A program made the translations under genes and the position numbers. From positions 1-64,000 of the forward strand of contig JANVFP010000007.1 of NCBI GenBank assembly GCA_027919835.1: a DNA stretch of 64,000 nucleotides, in the 5' to 3' direction. This DNA is from Lentinula raphanica. Its lineage: Eukaryota > Basidiomycota > Agaricomycetes > Agaricales > Omphalotaceae. Within the stretch, counting starts at the first letter, position 1, and each line of letters opens with the position of its first letter. The notes beneath the pieces are model-generated. The model was not told the DNA's origin, did not search any database, and was given only the letters and a program-made list of their open reading frames with translations. Below, piece by piece: positions 22,889 to 33,949 of this stretch.

Positions 22889-25500
22889 CTAGGGTCGTTG
22901 GCCCTGAAAACGCAAAATAAAAAAAAATATGCGACAAGTGTAAAAAATGTTATCACTCCAAATCATACTAAATCTAGGTATATATGATGTACATGCTATT
23001 TTTAGCACACCTAGTACCCTCAGACACTTAGAATGGCTTATATCATTCAATATATTCAGCACACTCAATGCTTATTAAACTCAACACACTTGTTGATGAA
23101 AGAACTCAGGACAGTAGTAATGTCTATCATACTCAATACACTTAACACACTCAACAATGAAAACCCTCAAAACAGTGTTCATATGTGTTATACTTAAAAC
23201 ACATAATACACTTAACAATGAAAAGTCTTGGAACAATACTAATGTATATCATACTCAACATATTTAACACACTCAACAATGAAAACCCTCAAAACAGTGT
23301 TCATGTGTGTTATACTTAGAACTCATCATACACTTAACAATGAAAAGTCTCGGAACAATACTAATGTATATCATGCTCAACACACTTAACACACTCAAAA
23401 ATGAAAACCCTCAAACAAGTGTTCATGTGTGTTATACTTAAAACACATAATACACTTAACAATGAAAAGTCTCAGAGCAATACTAATGTATATCATGCTC
23501 AACACACTTTACAATGAAAAAAGTCGGAACAGTGCTCATGTGTATTATACTTGATACACTTCATCAATCAATATAACACACTTAACAATAAAAAATCAGA
23601 GTAGTGTAATCGCTCATAACACATATCACACTGAACACACTTCATCAGTAAGAATAACATACCTCAAACAGGACATTGTTATACTATAACACACACATAT
23701 AACAACGAGTTTTGGGCGCTTATGGGCGCTTATTTGATGTTTTTGAGTCGAAATTCATTAATACCTAACTCAATTATTTTTGTGAGGACTTTCTGTTGTG
23801 TCAGGATGTTGTATACATCATACTCCCCTAGATACAATTTGGAGAACTCAAAATTACAGCCTGTAGGGATGGCTATATCATGATCTTTTATGATTTAACA
23901 GTGTTTTAGGTAAATGACAATACATATGTCCATGTATTGCATAGATACCAAAGCTGTCTCATGGGGAGAGCACTCCTACAGTCTACTAACAGTGTATGAA
24001 CATGATTCAGATACTCACCATGACCATTGGACTCTGTAATATACATCTACATATTTCATGTATATTGGTGATATGTATACTTGCATGTAACTACAGATGT
24101 CATACTCAATGACTCCCATTGTAAGTCTCTTGGCTTTATGACACAGAGTAAGCATAGAATAGATTGTAGGATGTCTCCTTTCATTGCCCAGAAGGAGTTT
24201 GACTTCAGAACATGGATGTATGCACTGTGATTTACACAAAACAGTGTAAAATCATAAAAGATCATCATATATCCAGCTCTATAGGCTGTATTTTTTGGTT
24301 CTCCAAATTGTATCTAGGAAGGTACGATATAAACAACATTCTGACACAATATACAGCCCACATAAAAAATTATTGAGTGTGTTATCAATGATTTTCGACT
24401 CAAAAACACCAAATAAGCGCCCATAAGCGCCCAAAACTCGTTGTAATTAGTATAAGAATGTCCCATTATAGGTGTGTTATACTTACTGATGAAGTGTGTT
24501 CAGTGTGATAAGTATAATGAGTGATTACACTACTCCAAGTTTTTGATTGTGAAGTGTGTTATATTGATTGATGAAGTGTATTAAGTATAATACACATGAG
24601 CACTGTTCTGAGTTTTTTCATTGTGAAGTGTGTTGAGTATGATATACATTAGTATTGTTCCAAGACTTTTCATTGTTAAGTATATTATGAGTTTTAAGTA
24701 TAACACACATGAACACTGTTTTGAGGTTTTTCATTGTTGAGTGTGTTAAGTGTATTGAGTATAATATACATTACTACTGTTCTGAGCTTTTTCATTGTCA
24801 AGTGTGTTAAGTTTAATAAATTGAATGATATAAGCCATTCTAAGTGTCTGAGGGTACTAGGTGTGCTAAAATAGCATGTACATCATATATACCTAGATTT
24901 AGTATAATTTGGAGTGATAACACTTTTACACTTGTTGCGTATTTTTTTTATTTTGCATTTTCAGGGCCAATGAGGCAACCCTGAATTTTTTGAGTATTTT
25001 TTATGATTTTTTCAGATTTTTTGCTATCTGATGAGATCAAGTTCTATTTTTGGACCAATTTTCTTTTTAGGCAATTTTGATGTGCCTGAGGTAGCCAATA
25101 CCTCATTGTAGCTATTTTTGGTTTCCTCTGTCATGTTTTAGCACCTCAAGATCAATAATATTATTCTATGCTTTTTTCTATTCAAAAATATCATAACCCA
25201 AAAAGGAAATCAATGACGTAATGATCTAACCCTAATTTACCTGATTTCATGATTGCTGTAAATGTAGTCACTTCGCGAAGTGCAGTACAGCTTTGCAAAG
25301 TAGATTTATTATAATATACCTATTAAATAATAAAAGAATTATTAAATATTATTAAATATACTAAATAGCCGAGCACCCCCCGGAGCCCTACTGGCCTACC
25401 CGGAAGGGTTTATTGAGCTTCGAGAGTGAGTCCTGTTACTTCGCAAAGCTGTGGTGGAGACTTATTGGCCTACTTCGCGGAGTTTCTACAGCTTCAGCTG
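22889..25500. mobile_element. Foldback element F: long inverted repeat, left arm truncated
   Basis: Left arm 22889-23930 and right arm about 24215-25500 are inverted copies around a roughly 280-bp unique centre. Landmarks in mirror order are the 'TTTTCAGGGCCAA' block (22889 and about 24960), the roughly 121-bp minisatellite (units near 23173, 23295 and 23415, and their complements at 24580-24760), and 'AAGCGCCCAAAACTCGTTG' beside the centre. The right arm ends CTACAGCTTCAGCTG at 25500, followed by GATTAGG, the complement of CCTAATC at 718. The left arm stops abruptly at 22889 and lacks the outer half kilobase. No protein is encoded. Confidence 0.85.
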
Positions 25501-26533
25501 GATTAGGTGACGTCCAGCAATCTAGCTCAACAGGCAGCAAATATTCATATTCCTAAAGCGCTTGGTGAGTCGTCCTGTTTCGTCTTCGGTTGTCTGAGTG
25601 CTCACCTGTAACTCCTTGGCCAGACTTTCTTTTGCAGCTGCATATAATTTCCTCACATCGCGCGCAACGGTCTTCTCACTTGGCACGTACTGGCTTGGGC
25701 GTCCTTCTTTCTGCAGCCATCAAAAACTCCGGTCTTGCACGATTCGGAATGGGCGAGACAATTCGGCCACCCAACGTGCGGTTACCACTCTGTTGGAAAG
25801 CTAAGGACAGGTCTAGTGAGGGAGTGAAATGGGTTTGGATTCACCGCATCTTTTCCTTGTCAGGGGAGCGTGTTGAGAAGGTCTTGAACCAGGCTTTGAC
25901 TGTAGTGACAACCACGGTGAGTGTCGTTTGCTTCCCCTTTGAAAACTCTCTGACAGCAGCTCGTGCTTGATCCAGGGTACTCTCTTTTATTGCTGCAACT
26001 TAGCATCTTCACCACAACATCTCTTTACATGGTTGCGCATGTTCCCTATACTAATCGTGAGTTCTACATGTTTGCTCAACTCAACAAGGCTGACCTACCT
26101 GTAGATCCCTGGTCTCCTATCTGCACACCTTGTCGTATCTTCTCACCGCATTGTATACATCGATACACAAGGTATCCTGGCTTGTCGTTCTTTGCAAATT
26201 CAATCTCTGGCTCTTCGTGGAAGAACGCGTATACAGGGGATTTTCGTTTCTTCAAGTCTTTTTCTACCGGATTAGGTGAGTGCAGTGCCTCTGTTGTGTA
26301 TGGGACCACTGACTTATTTGAGCTACAGCTGCCTCCCTCGCCTCTTTCACTTGCTCGGTTGTGTCCACAACATCATCATTGTCATTGTTGTCGTCATCCT
26401 GCCCACCTATACTTGCCGCTGATTCATGTTGTTCCTCTTCGGTGTCTGACCATATGGTCCTTGTCCTTTTCGTTCGCTTTTTTGGCTTTTTTGTTGCATT
26501 TGTGTCAGATGCTGGCTTGCTTCGTTTGGGCAT
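25501..26533 (-). pseudogene. hAT transposase, N-terminal half
   Basis: Start ATG 26533: basic nuclear-localisation-like head (MPKRSKPASD...KKPKKRTKR), an acidic linker, then a BED-type zinc finger with SPVYAFF, YRCIQCGEKI and the downstream MRNHVKRCC in the next exon. ARWVAELSRPFRIV and GRPSQYVPSEKTVARDV follow, and after an intron VELDCWTSPN, which contains the first catalytic Asp. It ends at 25501 where F begins. In-frame TGA codons occur after 'RSF' (about 25710) and near 'EKM' (about 25840), each one transition from CGA or TGG. With 718-2808 this makes one complete transposase length. The first exon joints are approximate. Confidence 0.8.
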
Positions 26534-26679
26534 GTTCTGTAGCTCCCGTAGTCACTGTAGCTGAGTTGTACAAATTTTTTTTAATGATTCTCAAAACGTC
26601 GCCGTCTATCTACCCATTACATGTACATAATGAATGACATTTGCTGAAGTATTGAGAAGCCGAGAAGCCGCCTGTAGAC

Positions 26680-26783
26680 CTCCTCTCAGTGCCGGGTGTG
26701 CTACTCGGGTGCCGGGTTCCCGAATGCCCAGCCGACCCAACCCGACGCAACCCGGCACACCCGTGCCATTCACTACAAAGCGG
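26680..26783 (-). repeat. hAT 5' end: subterminal array, TIR and TSD
   Basis: On the minus strand the element begins TAGTGAATGGCACGGGT at 26775 and continues into TGCCGGGTT, GTCGGG and GGGTGCCG motifs, mirroring 2925-3110. The target duplication is 26776-26783 (CAAAGCGG on +, CCGCTTTG on -), identical to 3111-3118. It lies just 5' of the hAT start codon, so the promoter probably overlaps the array. Confidence 0.85.
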
Positions 26784-28297
26784 AAGAAGGCTCCGGGTAT
26801 CTCTGATGCAGAGAATCTGCCCCTTGCACCTCCAGAAAAGAGCAAGAAACCTCAGCAAACTAAGACTCCTAAGCCAGGAACTGGGTCCTTTGCCCTGGAC
26901 TGACAACGACAACGAAAAGATCTAGGAGCTCATAGGATTACTAGAGAAATCTGAGAACAGAGTCTTGCTAGGTACCAGGAAGGGACAGATATGTGTTTTC
27001 TTTCTGCTTTAATGCAATATTAATGCTACTCTTTAGAAAACTCTTGGCAAAACAAAAACACATGCAGAGCGTCGCATTGGCGAGTTGCTGTTCCCAGACA
27101 GCTGCTGGATTGATATATCCACTGTTCAAAACCGCGTTCATGGGAAAATCGCATCGTATGTCTTGCTATTGAATCTTTTCTGAATGAAAACTGAATAGAG
27201 AGTGTAGTTTGACTCAGTCTTACCGCAAGCATGCGAAAAAGCTCAAGATTACCAGTAATGGTGTGTGTGTGATGATGATGAAGAAGCTGAGAATGACAAT
27301 GGAGATGAGGAGAAGCAGAAGGCAGATGAAAATGAGGATGAAGAAGATCTCGATGTTCTCGCAGGAGATGTTCATTTGAAATGGTACATTGGGAGTGATG
27401 GACCCACAGATGAAACTCCTGAGAAGGCAAAGAATCTTTGGGGTGAGTCTTCCAATGATGTATCCTTCTATCTGTATTCATCCGTGTCACAGCTTCTATC
27501 ATCAAAAAATTCCCTTTCTTCCCTCGTCTTCATTCCCTGTTGGTTGGCCAACCAAATATTGAGCCACCTGCAATCACTACCGGCTTCGGACCACAAGGAA
27601 TGGCAACAGTCTTTTACCAGCCCCAGTCTCCGCCTCATTGTTCTCCCTTGGGTCCAGCAGATAATATTAAAGAGCGTGATGCTGGATTTCACACACTTTT
27701 GGAGGCTATTGAGTTTGCACAGCAGCAGTGTAGGTCCCTTTTACTCCTGGTTCTATTGCATCCATTGATGTTCATTATCACAGGTGCAACCACAGATTCT
27801 ACTGTCAACGGAACGACTAATAATCCCATTACTAACATCCCAGATAATAGCACCTTCAACATCCTCGAGGGCTTTCCATTCAGCCACAAACCCTCACCTG
27901 CACCCGAGGCAATACCATCCCGGAAACCTGTTTTGCAGGCTCAAGAGAAAATCAATATGGCGCATAATGCTATCACTCCTCATAATCAAAAATCCTTGCG
28001 TCTTGAGGATACACTTCTTACCATTACATCATAAGTTGATCATTCATTGCTGTGTCATTTCTAACTCTCTAGTGAATTTCTAGTCAACATCTTGAACATT
28101 CAAAAGAAGAGAATCTTTGCAAGTTAGATCAAGAGAATAAGAAATTGCACTTGGAGACGATGTCTACATTTGAGAGGCGCTAAGATGGAATCATGCGACG
28201 GTTTGATCTCAAGTTACTTACAGCTGAATGGTGTCAAGAACTCTTGGAAGAGGTCGATAGAGAAGAGGAGGTTATGTTGAATAGTTTACATGCTTGA
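26776..28297 (+). pseudogene. Harbinger accessory Myb/SANT-like protein (5' end detached)
   Basis: The plus strand continues a gene whose ATG lies at 3122 on the other side of the hAT. Readable parts are KRKKAPGISDAENLPLAPPEKSK (26780-26850), KTHAERRIGELLFPDSCWID, SYRKHAKKLKIT, an acidic linker (27280-27360), WYIGSDGPTDETPEKAKNLW, AITTGFGPQGMATVFYQP, and a C-terminal helix ending TAEWCQELLEEVDREEEV to the stop at 28297. PIF/Harbinger elements encode such a Myb/SANT partner beside the transposase. 26905-27040 has stops in all readings I tried, and splicing is unclear. The stop lies 26 bp past the transposase stop on the opposite strand. Confidence 0.7.
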
Positions 28298-29613
28298 TAT
28301 CCCAACTAGCTACTGTGACTGGATGTAAATGCCACCACTTCAGAACCAATTTCTGCCGTTTTGCATTATTGTCTGCCCAAAATGAAACTGCATCATAGTC
28401 AACACCGTCTTCAACCTCTTCAGCTCTAGTGTGAACAGCAAAGTGTGTGTGATTGCTTTCATCTTCCCCATCCAGAACATCAATCAAAAAATTATGAAGA
28501 ATGATACAAATAGTTACCCACTCGCATGCATATACATGATCTTTATTCGATCATATTCGGACACGAAGACCACGCAAACATGCAAAGCGGCTTTTCAGAG
28601 CTCCCATGCAGTGTTCAGACTGCACCCGCAATTTGGATACAATCCCATCGAAGAGTTTGTTCTCGGGCAAGAATGAAGCAGGTTCTTTGTGGACAGGGAT
28701 GGTTCGGTAATTTGCAGCATAAGCAGAGTCAGCCCATGCAAACTCTTCACCGTTGAAGAACCAGTCAGGATACAATGCTGCTGCAGTATGCTCAAATGCA
28801 TTTGCATCATGCACTGATCCTGTCATTCCATGGCTGAAGTCGGCAATTTGGAGATTCGAGGGAATGTTCCCAATCTAAGCACTCAATAAGTATAAATGCC
28901 TTGAGACTGAAAGATCACGGACTTGTACATTGAGCCCATAATTTCCCTTCCAAGTGAAATAGGCATCACCATCTTTATCTGGTTGAGTGTGTAGGACAGC
29001 TATTGTACTGTCGTACATGCACCAACCCTCACAAAAAAGCCCTCAGAATCCAACCAACTCCTCTACCCATTGCTTCTCTCTATCTCTTTACTTCTTCTGT
29101 GAGTGATCAAAGGAATAGTGGTGCCAGACTTTTGAGTGCAGCAAAACATCGGTGAGTGTAATTTTTGACTGAACCCTTGGAAATCCCAGCAACTCAAGCA
29201 ACATCCATGATACAGATAGACCGGCCCAAGCGAAATAAGGTTACTGCCAGCTGTTCCTGAACGGGAGCTTGAGGACGATTGGAATTATTTTTGAATATAG
29301 GATGGTCTTTGATTAGATTATGGAGGATATCAAAAGCATTGGGTGGAATCCAGAGCATTTGTATGAAGCGGTGATGATCGTTCAAGTCCTTGGCATATTC
29401 CCAAGCAAGGCAGAGGTTCCCAAGCTTTGCAACTGGCTCATCCCGCTGTCGCCCTCGTAAATAGCGTGTATTGCAGATGAGCTGCATGAGACAAGCATCT
29501 AAATGCACATTTCTCACGAGCTCTTCGTGGCTGATCCCTGAACTTGTAAAGATATTGCGTATAGTGAAAAAGATGGCATAGATATGAATATATTCATCGT
29601 GAAGCAGTGGCAT
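28272..29613 (-). pseudogene. PIF/Harbinger DDE transposase (DDE_Tnp_4 type)
   Basis: Start near 29613 (MPLLHDEYIHIY...). The N-terminal helical region has APVQEQLAVTLFRLGRS. The DDE core follows with MYDSTIAVL (first D), HDANAFEHTAAALYP, GEEFAWADSAY (second D) and LRVQSEHCMGALKSRF (E), and a tail ends WDIKHVNYST at 28272. In-frame TGA codons follow 'IMDVA' (about 29190) and 'LAPLFL' (about 29112), and the frame is lost between about 29090 and 29000. The DDE acids are all present but the gene is dead. The element's 3' TIR lies beyond 29613. Confidence 0.85.
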
Positions 29614-29689
29614 TCGTAGGTAGATAATTGAGAGTTGAGACAGTTGGCAGTAAAAAAATTATAGTGATGTCACGCTAGCTATGAAAATA

Positions 29690-29746
29690 ATAGATAGCTA
29701 TGGAGCTACAGATTCCATAGGCCCAGTTTTGAACGGACCTACTGTT
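29690..29746 (-). repeat. Harbinger 3' terminal inverted repeat and 3-bp TSD
   Basis: ATAGCTATGGAGCTACAGAT...GGCCCAGTTTTGAACGG at about 29692-29740 is the inverted match of 3258-3300. Beyond it stands ACT (about 29744-29746). At the other end, read on the minus strand, the F' arm reads ...TATGAACACT directly before the TIR. Without the element the arm would read ATATGAAC-ACT-GTTTTGAGGG, exactly the sequence seen uninterrupted in other F copies. A 3-bp duplication is the Harbinger rule. Confidence 0.75.
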
Positions 29747-30549
29747 TTGAGGTTTTTCATTGTTGAGTGTGTTCAGTGTATTGAGTATGATATACATTAC
29801 TACTGTTCTGAGTTTTTTCATTAACAAGTGTGTTAAGTTTAATAAGCATTGAGTGTGGGGAATATATTGAATGATATAAGCCATTCTAAGTGTCTGAGGG
29901 TACTAGGTGTGCTAAAAATAGCATGTACATCATATATACCTAGATTTAGTATGATTTGGAGTGATAACATCTTTTACACTTGTCGCATATTTTTTTTATT
30001 TTGTGTTTTCACGGGCCAATGAGGCAACCCTGAATTCTTTGAGTATTTTTTATGATCTTTTCAGATTTTTTGCTATCTGATAAGATCAAGTTCTATTTTT
30101 GGACCAATTTCCTTTTTAGGCAATTTTGATGTGCTTGTGGTAGCCAATACCTCATTGTAGCTATTTTTGGTTTCCTCTGTCATGTTTTAGCACCTCAAAA
30201 TCAATAATATCATTCAATGCTTTTTTCTATTCAAAAATATCATAACCTAAAAAGGAAATCAATGATGTAATGATCTAACCCTGATTTACCTGATTTCATG
30301 ATTGCCGTAAACATAGTCACTCTGCAAAGTGCAGTACAGCTTCGCAAAGTAGATTTATTATAATCTATCTATTAAATAATAAAAGAATTATTAAATATTG
30401 TTAAATATACTAAATAGCCGAGCACCCCCCAGAGCCCTACTGGCCTACCCGGAAGGACTTTTTAAGCTTCGAAAGCGAGTCCTGTTACTTCGCGAAGCTG
30501 TGGTGGGAACTTATCAGATTACTTTGCAAAGGTTCTACAGCTACGGGTG
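29744..30549. repeat. Foldback element F' (right part)
   Basis: Outer part of an F arm in forward orientation: minisatellite unit, the 'TTTTCACGGGCCAA' block near 30008, 'CCCCCCAGAGCCCTACTGG' near 30425, and the terminus CTACAGCTACGGGTG at about 30549. It completes the arm interrupted at 3306. The last bases are degraded compared with CAGCTTCAGCTG. Confidence 0.75.
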
Positions 30550-31074
30550 GAACAGTACTGATATGTATTATATCTAACACAGTTGGCAATAAATACTCAA
30601 AACAGAGTTATCAGTCACTGTACTTAACACCCTTAACAGTTAAAAAGTTGGAACAATATTGTTTGATATACATAACACACTCATTGTTATACTATAATAC
30701 ACTAATAACAACGAGTTTTGGGTGCTTATTTGGTGTTTTTGAGTCGAAATTCATTAATAGCACACTCAATAATTTTTTTGTGGGCTCTATATTGTGTCAG
30801 GATGTTGTTTATATCACATTCCTCTAGATACAATTTGGAGAACCCAAAGATACCACTTGTGGGGCTAGCTATATTGTGATCTTTTGTAATATAACAGTGT
30901 TTTATGTAAATGACAGTGCATACACCCATGTTATGAAGTCAAATTACTGCTGGGTCATGAAAAGAGTCATCCTACAGCCTATTCTATGCTAATTCTATGT
31001 GATACAGCCAAGAGATCTGTAATGGGGGTCATTGAATATGACATCTATTGGTTCATGTCAACGGCGCAGACATC

Positions 31075-31360
31075 TACATCAGGAAAAATATTCTCATCTC
31101 TAGAGTCCCCAGAGATACCCCCCAATTCCTAGGCTGCTCAGAGATTTTTGTGAACTTTGAAAGATCAAAAAACATCCTAGAGATCCTGAAAGATCCTGAA
31201 AGCATCTGAAAGCCCCAGAAAGCACCAGAAAGCACCAGAAAGCACCCAGAGAATTTTTAGAAGCCTCAAAGAACTCAGATACTCTAGGCTCTCTGAGACT
31301 ACCTAGGAATTAGGGGGTATCTCTGGGGACTCTAGAGATGAGAATATTTTTCCTGATGTA
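31075..31360. mobile_element. MITE with 2-bp TSD, copy 1 (31077-31358)
   Basis: Ends CATCAGGAAAAATATTCTCA... and its complement; the terminal inverted repeat is about 55 bp, through CTAGAGTCCCCAGAGATACC and a C-run. The core has serial CAGAAAGCAC and CCTGAAAG motifs. TA flanks both sides (31075-31076, 31359-31360). 282 bp, no coding capacity. Confidence 0.9.
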
Positions 31361-32080
31361 TAGTGTACATGAAACATGTACATGTATATCACAGAGTCCA
31401 ATAGTCATAGTGAGTATCTGAACCATGTCCAGACACTTCTAGTAGACTGTAGGAGTGATTCCCTCATGAACCATCATCAGTATACTTGCATCACATGGAC
31501 ATATGCATTGGCATTTACACAAAACACTGTTATATTACAAAAGATCACAATATAGCTAGCCCCACAGGTTGTATTTTTGGGTTCTCCAAATTGTATCTAG
31601 AGGAATATGATATAAACAACATCCTGACACAATATAGAGCCCACAAAAAAATTATTGAGTGTGCTATTAATGAATTTCAACTCAAAAACACCAAATAAGC
31701 GCCCAAAACTCATTGTTATAAGTGTATTATAGTATAACAATAAGTGTGTCATGTATATCAAACAATATTGTTAAGGGTGTTAAATATAGTGACTGAAAAC
31801 ACTGTTTTGAGTATTTATTGTCAACTGTGTTAGATATAATACATATCACTACTGTTCTGAGTTTTAGTGTGTTAGGTGTGATAAGTACCAAGTGTACTGA
31901 ACATATTGAGTAATATAAATTGTTCTGAGTGTTCAAGGGTACTAGGTATGCTAAAAATATCATGTACATTATATTTACTCAATATTGTCAGTTTGATATG
32001 ATTCTTGAGTGATATAAGCTATTCTGAGTGATTGAGGATGCTAGGGGTGCTAAAAATAGCATGTACATCATATGTACTGA

Positions 32081-33087
32081 CTGTATATGGGTGTGGGCAA
32101 TGCTCCGCCAAATTCTGAATTCCCATGTTCAGTCTGCTTTGACCAATAAGAGCAAAACTTCTACATACTTGTTCTCCTTTGTTGAACAACTGACCTGATG
32201 GTCACAGTTAATAGGTACAAAGTGGTTGAAAATGGTCTAACAGGACAGTTCTCAATCAATATCTAGATACTTATAATTTATTGCACTGTTAATGACATTC
32301 ACAAGTCTGCCAAAATTTTATACAATGTGTACTACCTATGTAACCAATAAAAAGCAATTGCAAAATGTCCTCGTAGCATCATGAAATGTAGTATCTGGGC
32401 AGTTTCGGTGCTGTGGAGGAGGCAAAACATTTTGTTTTTTATTTTGACTGCGGACCATGAAATTTTGTATGAGAACAATTAAGCACCTATTGAGTGCCCA
32501 CACTTCCTATCCATGTTGCATCAACACCGACCTCTCTACACACCAAATCACATGTTCTGTTCTTCATTTAAGGTAGAGATCATGTATACTATCAACCGCG
32601 AGCTTGATAAAGCATCCAAACTCAGTTTGACACGTAAACAAAAGTTTTCCAAAGCAGAAAGGCAGGCTTGAGTTGCAGCTGCTAATGCAGCCCGTAGGAA
32701 GTTGGCTGTGTGTCATCATGGTGCCAGTGATGAGGAGAGTGAGAAAGAAAATGATGATAACGAGCAGCTGGCCACACAAAACACAGAGCTGGAGAGGAAT
32801 GTGAAAAATCTATGACAAAAGCAAGTTATTTGAAGTCAGTGCTCAGGACTTGGAAGAGTTTGACTCTGATGGATATGATTCTGAGGCTGATTATTATAAA
32901 CAGACATTGATTCTTCAATAATGGATATACTAGACATATATCATAGCACTTATTATATGGGATCTCTGTTTACAACACTGGAAAATGGTCTGAAGATGTT
33001 TCAGAGACGATTTATGATGTGATTGGGCTAAGCGCCCATGAGTCAGTGCACAGATTTTTCAGTGGGGTTGCCCACACCCACTGTATA
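32081..33087. mobile_element. TIR element, 993 bp (32088-33080), 7-bp TSD
   Basis: Starts TGGGTGTGGGCAA and ends TTGCCCACACCCA; CTGTATA is duplicated on both sides (32081-32087, 33081-33087). Inside, 32575-32930 on + resembles a coding remnant: INRELDKASKLSLTRKQKFS, KAERQA followed by TGA, then AAANAARRKLAV, an acidic stretch and QNTELERN. That suggests a basic coiled-coil protein. I do not recognise the superfamily; a 7-bp duplication is uncommon. Confidence 0.8.
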
Positions 33088-33514
33088 GTGGATGGTATGA
33101 TTTGGAGTGATAAAATTTTTGACACGTGTCGCGTATTTTTTTTTATTTTGTGTTTTCAGAGCCAATGAGGCACACCTGGATTTTTTGACTATACTTAGGA
33201 TTTTTTTCAGATTTTTTGCTACAAAATGACATCATGATCAAATTTTTCTTTTTTGGTAATTTCAATGTCCCTGGACCTGCAATAGGCTGTATACTGTTCC
33301 CTAATATTTTTAGCATTTTTAGTGATCTTTTGGCTATTTTTAACACCTAGATTGACCCCACATCAATTTTTACCATATGAGGTCATTTGCTTACATACTC
33401 TGATCTGAACTACTCTGCCTTTTTTAGGATTTTTTAGATTTTTTATGAATTTTTGGGTTTTTTTTGAAAATGTACTGCTTATTTAATATCTGGATAATTA
33501 TTGATTACCCAAAA

Positions 33515-33791
33515 CACATCAGGAAAACCACTTTTTCTTTGTGATCTTTCAAAGACTCTAAAGATACCCCCTCTGTATAAAGAAATAATAGAAGTTTCAG
33601 AAACTCTAAAGAATTTCAAAGAAATTCAAAGATTTCTAAAGATTCTCAAAGATTTTTAAAGTTCTTCAAAGCAGTTTAAAGCATTGAAAGACTCTAAAGA
33701 TTCTGAGAGCAGTTTTTAATTCTTTATAAATTGGGGGGGTATCTTTAAAGACTTTGAGAGATAAAAATGCCAAAGTGATTTTCCTGATGCA
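33515..33791. mobile_element. MITE with 2-bp TSD, diverged copy (33517-33789)
   Basis: Ends CATCAGGAAAA and TTTTCCTGATG, flanked by CA on both sides (33515-33516, 33790-33791). The core is a run of AAAGATT/TCTAAAGA motifs different from the other copies, so it is a related subfamily. It sits in the right arm of F''. Confidence 0.75.
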
Positions 33792-33949
33792 GTAAATATA
33801 GGCCCCATGTGACAGCTAGTGACAGGCATGACCACCCCCCGGAGCTATTTCCGGAGCCCCCTCTGAGTTATTGCAGGTTTTTTCAAATGTTCCTCGATAA
33901 CTTATCAGTACTTTTTACAAAGGTTTTACAGTATCAGCTGAAAAGGTAT

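Larger units (their letters stand above)
30550..33940. mobile_element. Diverged foldback element F'' with three insertions
   Basis: Left arm 30550-30960 and right arm 31482-32087 plus 33081-33940 are inverted copies (for example AACAACGAGTTTTGGGTGCT at 30710 and its complement at about 31700). The right arm ends TTTTACAGTATCAGCTG at 33940. The left arm lacks its outer part. The central spacer contains a MITE (31077-31358), the right arm a 993-bp element (32088-33080) and a diverged MITE (33517-33789). Divergence from F and F' is large, so this is an older copy or a subfamily. Confidence 0.75.

Noticed and set aside
30726..31698. Paired 67-70 aa ORFs in F'' (FSKLYLEE, NNILTQYRAHKKIIEC)
   Set aside because: The two are similar only because they lie in the inverted arms; no coding bias and not open in F or F'.
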